Assembly: GCF_007827555.1 (NCBI RefSeq)
Contig: NZ_VISS01000010.1
Location: 1-64,000 of the forward strand
Direction: 5' to 3'
DNA length: 64,000 nucleotides
From: Aeribacillus composti
GTDB lineage: Bacteria > Bacillota > Bacilli > Bacillales > Aeribacillaceae
Shown: positions 58,374 to 64,000 of the stretch, piece after piece
Layout: every line of letters starts with the position of its first letter
How positions within the stretch are numbered: position 1 is the first letter of the stretch
Notes under the pieces: model-generated
Told to the model about the DNA's origin: nothing
Database searches by the model: none
The model's input: only the letters and a program-made list of their open reading frames with translations
Position numbers and translations under genes: made by a program

Positions 58374-59843
58374 TTAATAATCCATATTTTTAACTTTTTG
58401 CTTTACTTCCTCAATATTTCTCATTTTATTTTCCCAGCACAATTCGCTCAGATCAACAGGGTATTCGGCAGGATTTAAAATGCGTTTATATTCATCCCAT
58501 AACAGCTCCAAATTTTCTTTTACATATGACCGGATTTCTTCCAATGAAGGACATTCATACGTAAGCTCGCCATCTACAAAAATATCGTGATGCAAATCCT
58601 TTGCCGTAAAATCGGTTACATATTTTTTGATAAATGTATGGACAGGATGGAACATTTTCAGCCGCTTTTCTTTTTGCGGCTGTTCAAAATGTAATGTAAT
58701 ATAATCTCCTTCAGCCCTCTTATCCTTGTTGTTGATAATTCGATATACATTTTTCAAGCCTGGTGTTGTCACTTTTTCCGGGTTTGATGAAATTTTTATT
58801 GTATCGACTAATTTGCCGTCGTCCCCTTCAATGGCAACCAATTTGTACACAGCTCCCAATGCAGGCTGGTCGTAGGCGGTAATCAGCTTCGTTCCAATTC
58901 CCCACACATCGATTTTCGCTCCTTCAGCTTTTAAATTGACAATCGTATGTTCATCAAGATCGCTCGAAGCTATAATTTTTGCGTTATGGAAACCAGCATC
59001 ATCAAGCATTTTTCTCGCTTTTTTGGACAGATAAGCCAAATCCCCGCTGTCAAGGCGAATACCGATAAAATTAATTTTATCGCCAAATTCTTTTGCAACC
59101 CGAATGGCATTCGGAACACCGGAGCGAAGCGTATCATATGTATCCACCAAAAAAACGCAGTCTTTATGAGTACTTGCATATTTACAAAATGCAACATATT
59201 CATCACGATACGTTTGAACAAATGCATGTGCATGGGTTCCGGAAACAGGAATTCCGAAAATCTTCCCTGCTCGGACATTGCTTGTCCCATCAAAGCCGGC
59301 AATATAAGCTGCACGGGTTCCCCAAATAGCTGCATCCATCTCATGGGCTCTTCTTGTTCCAAATTCAAGCGCTGATTCATTTCCAATAATTTGTTTAATT
59401 CTTGAAGCCTTTGTTGCGATAAGCGTTTGATAGTTCACAATATTTAAAAGAGCTGTTTCAATAAGCTGCGCTTCCCCTAGAGGGGCTTCCACACGTAAAA
59501 TCGGTTCATTTCCAAATACAAGCTCTCCTTCTTTCATGGACCGAATCGTGCCGGTAAAACGAAGGTTCTCCAAGTAACGGATAAAATCTTCTTTGTAATT
59601 CAGCTCTTCCCTTAAATAAGCAAGGTCCTCTTCTGTGAAGCGGAAATTTTGTATATAATCAATAATTCGTTCCAGGCCGGCAAAAACAGCGTAACCGCTC
59701 CCAAAAGGAAGTCTTCTAAAAAACAACTCAAAAACTGCCTTTTTTTGGTGGATGTCATCCCTCCAATACGATTCGACCATGTTGATTTGGTATAAATCGG
59801 TATGGAGCGTCAAACTATCATCATTATACATTTTCATCATCAT
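58374..59843 (-). CDS. pncB: Nicotinate phosphoribosyltransferase
   Basis: It makes nicotinate mononucleotide in NAD salvage. The N-terminus LTLHTDLYQINMVESYW is characteristic; the active-site His lies in GIPVSGTHAHAFVQ and the phosphate-binding segment in IRLDSGDLAYLS. The start is the ATG at 59843 with GGGGGTTTC, giving 489 residues, near the family length. A long leader precedes it. Confidence 0.95.
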   Translation of the reverse strand: MMMKMYNDDSLTLHTDLYQINMVESYWRDDIHQKKAVFELFFRRLPFGSGYAVFAGLERIIDYIQNFRFTEEDLAYLREELNYKEDFIRYLENLRFTGTIRSMKEGELVFGNEPILRVEAPLGEAQLIETALLNIVNYQTLIATKASRIKQIIGNESALEFGTRRAHEMDAAIWGTRAAYIAGFDGTSNVRAGKIFGIPVSGTHAHAFVQTYRDEYVAFCKYASTHKDCVFLVDTYDTLRSGVPNAIRVAKEFGDKINFIGIRLDSGDLAYLSKKARKMLDDAGFHNAKIIASSDLDEHTIVNLKAEGAKIDVWGIGTKLITAYDQPALGAVYKLVAIEGDDGKLVDTIKISSNPEKVTTPGLKNVYRIINNKDKRAEGDYITLHFEQPQKEKRLKMFHPVHTFIKKYVTDFTAKDLHHDIFVDGELTYECPSLEEIRSYVKENLELLWDEYKRILNPAEYPVDLSELCWENKMRNIEEVKQKVKNMDY

Positions 59844-60090
59844 GAAACCCCCATAATATTTAATCGCTGTCTGTTCCATACGGAATGTTGAAATGTCCAA
59901 GAGGCCCATTTGTGTCTAGCGGTGATGACAGATGGATGAAGCCTGTTCAGCAAAAATTTGAAACCTTTCAGAGCAGGCATCCCCTTCAAGCTTCCTTGCA
60001 ATCTATCAGATCTTTCTAACGGGCTTAATCGTTGAAACAAATCTCAAGGACGAATCTCCATTATATTATGAAAGCACTAACCGTATTGTA
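59844..60090 (-). promoter_or_regulatory. Long leader of pncB
   Basis: A TATAAT -10 (60065-60060, minus strand) lies about 220 bp before pncB. The leader holds a hairpin, GCCTGCTC with GAACAGGC (about 59950-59977). Possible NAD-related control (NiaR or an RNA element) is suggested by the gene function only; I saw no known motif. Confidence 0.35.
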
Positions 60091-60183
60091 CTCCTTTCTA
60101 TACCGTCATTCAATATTTGCCAAAATTAGTGTCCATTTTAAAAGCCGAAATTACCTAATCCTGCTTCTTTTACTATAAGAGGG

Positions 60184-60981
60184 TTATTTTGGCAAATTTG
60201 TCAAATAATCGGGATAATCCGTAATAATTCCATCGACATTCATGGCCATCAAATGTTGAATATCGTGTATATCTCTAGCTGTATAAGGCATAATTTTCAT
60301 GCCGCTCTGATGAATCATATAAACTAATTTAGGGGTTACAAGCGCTTTATTCGGATTGATATATGTCGCAAATGCTGCATATTGCTGTAAATGCTCCTCC
60401 GTAATAGCGCCATGTCTATATCCGATGAGCACTCCAAGAGAAATCGACGGCAAGACACTGTGGAATTCCTGTAAAAAAGCGGTATCAAAGGATTGAACGA
60501 CCACATTCAGTTGCTGATCCCCTTTTTCGATCAGTTCTTTTGCCAACCTCTCTACAATGCCGAACTGCTTTTTCGGTTCTTTAACTTCTATTAAAAAATT
60601 GATCTTCCCCCTGTATTTCTTAAGGACATCGCATAAAAGGGGTATTTTTTCTCCGGAAAATTTTCGATGAAACCAGGCTCCAGCATCAAATTGTTTTAGT
60701 TCTTCATATGTGAAATTTTTAACTAAACCTGACCCGTTTGTTGTACGATCAATCGTTTCATCATGAATAACGGCGAGCAACCCGTCTTTCGTCATCCGTA
60801 CATCCAATTCTAAATAATCCGCCTTCATGTCAATAGCGAGATCAAAGGCTGCAAATGTGTTTTCCGGAGCATATCCAGATGCTCCCCGGTGTGCGACGGC
60901 AATTGTTTTGTTAGGCTCTTTTTGAAAATGAAATATTTTATAAAAAAAGCGGTGAACATAATAACGAACATAATCAAGCAT
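60184..60981 (-). CDS. Cytoplasmic glycerophosphodiester phosphodiesterase
   Basis: It hydrolyses glycerophosphodiesters to glycerol 3-phosphate. The GDPD motif set is present: VAHRGASGYAPENTFAAF, YLELDVRMTKDG, VIHDETIDRTTNG, and a C-terminal DGIITDYPD. There is no signal peptide, so unlike secreted GlpQ it acts in the cytoplasm. The 265 residues match single-domain GDPDs. Confidence 0.9.
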   Translation of the reverse strand: MLDYVRYYVHRFFYKIFHFQKEPNKTIAVAHRGASGYAPENTFAAFDLAIDMKADYLELDVRMTKDGLLAVIHDETIDRTTNGSGLVKNFTYEELKQFDAGAWFHRKFSGEKIPLLCDVLKKYRGKINFLIEVKEPKKQFGIVERLAKELIEKGDQQLNVVVQSFDTAFLQEFHSVLPSISLGVLIGYRHGAITEEHLQQYAAFATYINPNKALVTPKLVYMIHQSGMKIMPYTARDIHDIQHLMAMNVDGIITDYPDYLTNLPK

Positions 60982-61275
60982 GCATAACCATCCCCGTTTT
61001 TTTTGGATTTATACTAAATAATAATCACTTACATTAATTTATAACATTTTTTTTACAATTTTATTTTTCTTTTGCAGGATATTTCGTTTTGGAATAGAAT
61101 AGTATTTAGAATATAAAAAAATTTTTAATTAGCGCATCTTACAACACACCATTGTTTCCAGCCTGCACCTCATGATGAGAAGTTTTGGCCAAATCTCCTC
61201 TTCATAACACCCATTTCGCTTTTGTCCCGGATTATGTCCTATGCAAAAAATCTTAAGTTCAAGGAGAGTGATGGA

Positions 61276-61557
61276 ATGATTAGAAAAGACGTGATGACAA
61301 AAACATGGGGAAATAAAGAAATTGTGACAAGTCCGTTTTATGGTGTCATAAAAAAAATTATGACCGAAGCAAAAAACCGGATTTATGAATGGGAACCGTT
61401 GTTTACCATTCAAACGGATGAGGGTACTCTTGTCCAAATCAGCGTCGGTATTGGAGGAATCATTGACAAGCTGTTCGTCAAAGAGGGAGATCGGGTTATT
61501 CCTGGAGCAGTCTTAGCATACATTGATGAAGATTTAATAGTCACTGGCAGCGATTAA
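61276..61557 (+). CDS. Biotinyl/lipoyl-like domain protein lacking the modified lysine
   Basis: This 93-residue protein has the fold pattern of a biotin/lipoyl carrier (VTSPFYGVIKKIM, then GGIIDKLFVKEGDRVIPGAV). At the hairpin turn, where ExxK or AMK would lie, it reads TDEGTLVQISVG, with no lysine, so it is unlikely to be lipoylated or biotinylated. The start is the ATG at 61276 with AAGGAG nine bases upstream. Function is unknown. Confidence 0.78.
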   Translation: MIRKDVMTKTWGNKEIVTSPFYGVIKKIMTEAKNRIYEWEPLFTIQTDEGTLVQISVGIGGIIDKLFVKEGDRVIPGAVLAYIDEDLIVTGSD

Positions 61558-61562
61558 GAATT

Positions 61563-61590
61563 AGGACCCCTAAGAAGAAAAAAGGGGTCC
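61563..61590. terminator. Convergent terminator
   Basis: The stem AGGACCCC/GGGGTCC with a purine-rich loop lies between the lipoyl-like gene and the TrmH-family gene. Confidence 0.6.
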
Positions 61591-61598
61591 AGTAATAG

Positions 61599-62303
61599 CT
61601 ACTTGTATTGAGCAACAACAATTTTTCTCAATCGGTTATTTAACGACTTAAGCATCCAATCCCGAAAGATCTCCTGTTTTTCTTCCAATGTTAAATAATA
61701 CTCGGCGCCAGCTCTCCCCTTTGCAAGATCCGTTATATGTTTAATTGACAAGGCAGCAGCAACGGAAATGTTTAAGCTTTGCACAAATCCTTTCATAGGA
61801 ATTACAAACGTTCTGTCAGCCATGTCAACCGCCTCTTTTGAAACACCGCTATGTTCATTTCCAAAAACAAGGACAGTCGGTCTGCTTACATCAAGCTTTT
61901 CAAGAGGAACAGCCTGTTCACTCAAATGGCTAACATATATTTGATATCCTTTCTTTTTTAATTGACTGATGGCTGCACTAATATCTGATTGATAATCAAT
62001 TGTCAGCCATTTGTCTGCACTTTTCGTCACCAATTCATTAGGGGCAAAAGGCGCTCTTCCGGTGACAACCGTTACATTCTGCACGCCAAAAGCTTCGGCA
62101 GAACGAAGAACAGCCGCTTGATTATGGCCGTCATCCACCGCTTCCAACAATATGGATACGTAACGAGTCCGTTCCTTCAATACCTCATATAAACGATTCA
62201 GCCTTTCCGGCACAATCATATCAAGAATTTGGCGATCCTCATCATTTACAATCTTCTCTTTCAGCAATAATTCCACAATATTATTTTCTTTATTAACATT
62301 CAC
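61599..62303 (-). CDS. TrmH/SpoU-family RNA methyltransferase
   Basis: It is a SAM-dependent 2'-O-ribose methylase of the SPOUT class. The three motifs are visible: NQAAVLRSAEAFGVQNV, VLVFGNEHSGVS, and IPMKGFVQSLNISVAAAL. The C-terminal part resembles TrmH (tRNA Gm18) more than the rRNA enzymes, but the target base cannot be settled. The length is 234 residues. A DnaA-box cluster lies upstream. Confidence 0.88.
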   Translation of the reverse strand: MNVNKENNIVELLLKEKIVNDEDRQILDMIVPERLNRLYEVLKERTRYVSILLEAVDDGHNQAAVLRSAEAFGVQNVTVVTGRAPFAPNELVTKSADKWLTIDYQSDISAAISQLKKKGYQIYVSHLSEQAVPLEKLDVSRPTVLVFGNEHSGVSKEAVDMADRTFVIPMKGFVQSLNISVAAALSIKHITDLAKGRAGAEYYLTLEEKQEIFRDWMLKSLNNRLRKIVVAQYK

Positions 62304-62432
62304 ATCCCTTTACCTCCTTGAAAGCACGTGCGGGCAAGAAGATCGAACGTTCTCATTTATTATACGTCTTCTCCAAAAAAAATCTACCTCCTATAGCTGG
62401 AAACGTTATAGATCAGGTTAAATATAAACAGT

Positions 62433-62710
62433 TTATCCACATTATCTTTGTACTGTTTCGTTCGTACTCATTGGGCAAAAACAACAAAGTATAAACATTT
62501 GTTTTTTTAAAAGAAGAAAATTTCCGCAAAGCTTCTTTGTATATATCAACGGATATTCACAGGAAATCCCCCTACTATAAACAGCTTTTACACATATTTT
62601 ATCCACATATCCACATTAGCTATCCACATTTCGTATTGGCACATTTGTTCCCTACTACATATATGATTAAATAATTCACATTTGTTGATAAACTTATCCA
62701 CTTATGCACA
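62433..62710. promoter_or_regulatory. DnaA-box cluster 2
   Basis: Seven DnaA-like 9-mers lie on the plus strand in 280 bp: perfect TTATCCACA at 62433 and 62599; one-mismatch boxes at 62607, 62620, 62694 and 62702; a two-mismatch box at 62553. All point the same way. The AT-rich region lies between the TrmH-family gene and qoxD. It may be a DnaA-titrating site like those known near the B. subtilis origin. Confidence 0.8.
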
Positions 62711-62755
62711 GTTTACAAACAGAAAACACTCAATTGCTTGTTTTGAACAAAAAAA

Positions 62756-62789
62756 TCCCGAAAAGAGGTCTCGTAACCTTTTTTCGGGA
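62756..62789 (-). terminator. qox operon terminator
   Basis: The stem TCCCGAAAA/TTTTCGGGA is followed on the minus strand by TTTTTTTG, nine bases after the qoxD stop. Confidence 0.88.
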
Positions 62790-62797
62790 CGCTTATG

Positions 62798-63103
62798 TTA
62801 ATAGTGATGTTGATGGCCCAAGGACATAACCCATATAGACCCTGCAACAATGACAATTGCGATATAGATCCCGTAATAAATCATTGTTGCCTGCCAAGAA
62901 CCGCTTTCTCCTTCTTTCATATGCATGAACAGCAAAAGCTGAATAAACGCTTGGCAAAATGCTAAAACGACAATTAACGTAATAATCGTATTTGTTGGCA
63001 GATCGGTTGAAAATGTAATCCACACCGCCAATAACGTCAATATTATGGACAACAAAAACCCGAAGACATGCTTCCAAGGAAATCCTTTTTCGTTTTGTGC
63101 CAA
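62798..63103 (-). CDS. qoxD: Cytochrome aa3 quinol oxidase subunit IV
   Basis: This is a small subunit of the menaquinol oxidase. Its 101 residues form three transmembrane helices, starting FPWKHVFGFLLSIILTLLAV and including LLLFMHMKE, which match QoxD. It begins one base after the qoxC stop and ends the operon. Confidence 0.92.
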   Translation of the reverse strand: MAQNEKGFPWKHVFGFLLSIILTLLAVWITFSTDLPTNTIITLIVVLAFCQAFIQLLLFMHMKEGESGSWQATMIYYGIYIAIVIVAGSIWVMSLGHQHHY

Positions 63104-63104
63104 G

Positions 63105-63719
63105 TTAACTCACCATCCCTGTCAAATAGACGAGTGTGAAGAGGAAAATCCAAACGACATCAAGGAAATGCCAATATAGACTTGAAATAAACACTTTTCT
63201 TGCCGTATCCGCGTTAAGACCTCTTTTCAGCACCTGCAAAATGATAATCAAAATCCAAAATATCCCGATCGTGACATGAAGCCCGTGCGTTCCAACAAGA
63301 GTGAAGAAGGATGAAAGGAACGCGCTTGTTTGCATTGTTGCACCTTCATGGACAGCATACAAAATAAACTCTTCTATTTCAAAGTACAAAAAACCGATTC
63401 CCAACAATATCGTAACAATCAGCCAGCCGATCATACCGGCTTGCTTGCCTCTTCGCATTTCATAAACGGCAAGACCGCAAGTGAAGCTGCTTGTAAGCAG
63501 AAGAAAAGTTTCAATCAAAACTGTTTTCAACTCATACAATTCCTCGGGACCTGGTCCGCCCGCTGTTCTGGAGACGAGCACAAGATACGTAGCAAAGAGG
63601 GTGGCAAACAGGGCAAGCTCTGCCCCGAGAAAAATCCAAAAACCTAAAATATTTAATTGATTTTGTTTCGTTGAATACTCAAGTGGAAGATTCGATTGTT
63701 TTGGAGCAATTTCCGACAT
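63105..63719 (-). CDS. qoxC: Cytochrome aa3 quinol oxidase subunit III
   Basis: Subunit III has five transmembrane helices (ILGFWIFLGAELALFATLFA near the start) and ends with SLYWHFLDVVWIFLFTLVYL, the conserved tail. The start is the ATG at 63719 with AGGGAGGGAG; an in-frame extension within qoxB is not used. This gives 204 residues, as in B. subtilis. It overlaps the qoxB stop region. Confidence 0.94.
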   Translation of the reverse strand: MSEIAPKQSNLPLEYSTKQNQLNILGFWIFLGAELALFATLFATYLVLVSRTAGGPGPEELYELKTVLIETFLLLTSSFTCGLAVYEMRRGKQAGMIGWLIVTILLGIGFLYFEIEEFILYAVHEGATMQTSAFLSSFFTLVGTHGLHVTIGIFWILIIILQVLKRGLNADTARKVFISSLYWHFLDVVWIFLFTLVYLTGMVS

Positions 63720-63720
63720 G

Positions 63721-64000
63721 TTACTCCCTCCCTGCTTCCGTCTGTTTAATTTCTTCGACCGGCACATAGTATCCATCATCATATTCAAAAGAGCGCAAAA
63801 TCATGCAGATTATAACGCCGATCAATCCGATGATCGCAACCGGCATCCATTCGAAAACTAAACCGAATCCGGCTATAAAGAAGAAGATCGACATGATGAA
63901 AGGCCGCCCCGAATTTGATGGCATATGGATTGGTTTATATTCCGGCTTCTCTTCTTCTTTTCCTTCTTTCCGTTCCTTCTTCATCATCCACCAAGCGTCA
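63721..64000 (-). CDS. qoxB: Cytochrome aa3 quinol oxidase subunit I, C-terminal end (partial)
   Basis: The window cuts this gene at 64000. Only about the last 92 codons are present: a charged loop (KKERKEGKEEEKPEYKPI), two hydrophobic helices and the tail YYVPVEEIKQTEAGRE. Position before qoxC and the C-terminal pattern identify it as QoxB; the heme and copper ligands lie outside the window. Confidence 0.85.
   Translation of the reverse strand, partial: DAWWMMKKERKEGKEEEKPEYKPIHMPSNSGRPFIMSIFFFIAGFGLVFEWMPVAIIGLIGVIICMILRSFEYDDGYYVPVEEIKQTEAGRE

Noticed and set aside
62400-62720. Chromosomal origin oriC
   Set aside because: The DnaA boxes are dense, but dnaA, dnaN and rpmH are absent, so a DnaA-box cluster fits better.

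Overview
The window looks like an origin-proximal chromosome segment of a spore-forming Bacillaceae, possibly a moderate thermophile. The gene order is largely that of the Bacillus subtilis upp-glyA-ywl / prfA-prmC / rho-glpX-murAB-fbaA-spo0F-pyrG-rpoE / argS-speBE-pbpG / pta-hemQ / cwlJ-gerQ / ung / qox arm. Sporulation genes are scattered through it (spoIIR, racA, spo0F, pbpG, rsfA, cwlJ, gerQ), with matching sigma-H, sigma-E and sigma-F/G-type promoters. No rRNA, tRNA, CRISPR array or intact insertion sequence was seen. Genus-level assignment is inference.

Layout. 0-2.4 kb: a Vpr-like secreted subtilase. 2.6-13.4 kb: a minus-strand housekeeping run (upp, glyA, ywlG, rpiB, a chemoreceptor, ywlE, mntP, sua5, a GNAT gene, spoIIR, prmC, prfA). 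13.9-17.4 kb: racA, a lipoprotein, tdk, rpmE, rho. 17.6-26 kb: carbon and nucleotide metabolism (glpX, murAB, tal, fbaA, pyrG) plus spo0F and rpoE. 26-33.7 kb: fadF with a FadR-type operator, an ECF sigma gene with its own likely autoregulatory promoter, argS-ywiB and speE-speB. 33.8-44.3 kb: pbpG, lipL, a PH-domain protein, rsfA, ywfO-ywgA, a site-2 protease with ywhD, pta and hemQ. 44.6-51.2 kb: a broken hydrolase, cwlJ-gerQ, a b(o/a)3-type oxidase operon including a 51-residue subunit gene, and a second spermidine-synthase-like gene. 51.4-53.1 kb: an AT-rich accessory patch. 53.5-64 kb: ung, an L,D-transpeptidase, a tetR-SDR pair, pdxK, pncB, a glycerophosphodiesterase, a TrmH-type methylase and the qoxBCD end.

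The most unusual region is 51.4-53.1 kb. It carries several very small or decayed genes on the minus strand: a 26-codon ORF, a secreted protein broken by two poly-A slips, a coiled-coil protein, a start-less peptide with a glycine-zipper and a double-glycine-like leader, and a short hydrophobic peptide. It reads like a decaying bacteriocin or peptide-toxin locus; that function is inference.

Other notable signals are two DnaA-box clusters (10.1 and 62.5 kb), a parS-like site at 54.3 kb, an Fnr-type site placed for class II activation of the b(o/a)3 oxidase operon, a conserved-looking pyrG reiterative-transcription attenuator, a cre site upstream of pta, and a pair of about 120-bp MITE-like repeats, one of which abuts the broken hydrolase. 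Four single-base frameshifts all lie in homopolymer runs (the hydrolase, cwlJ, and two in the secreted protein). They may be real decay, phase-variable tracts or sequencing errors.
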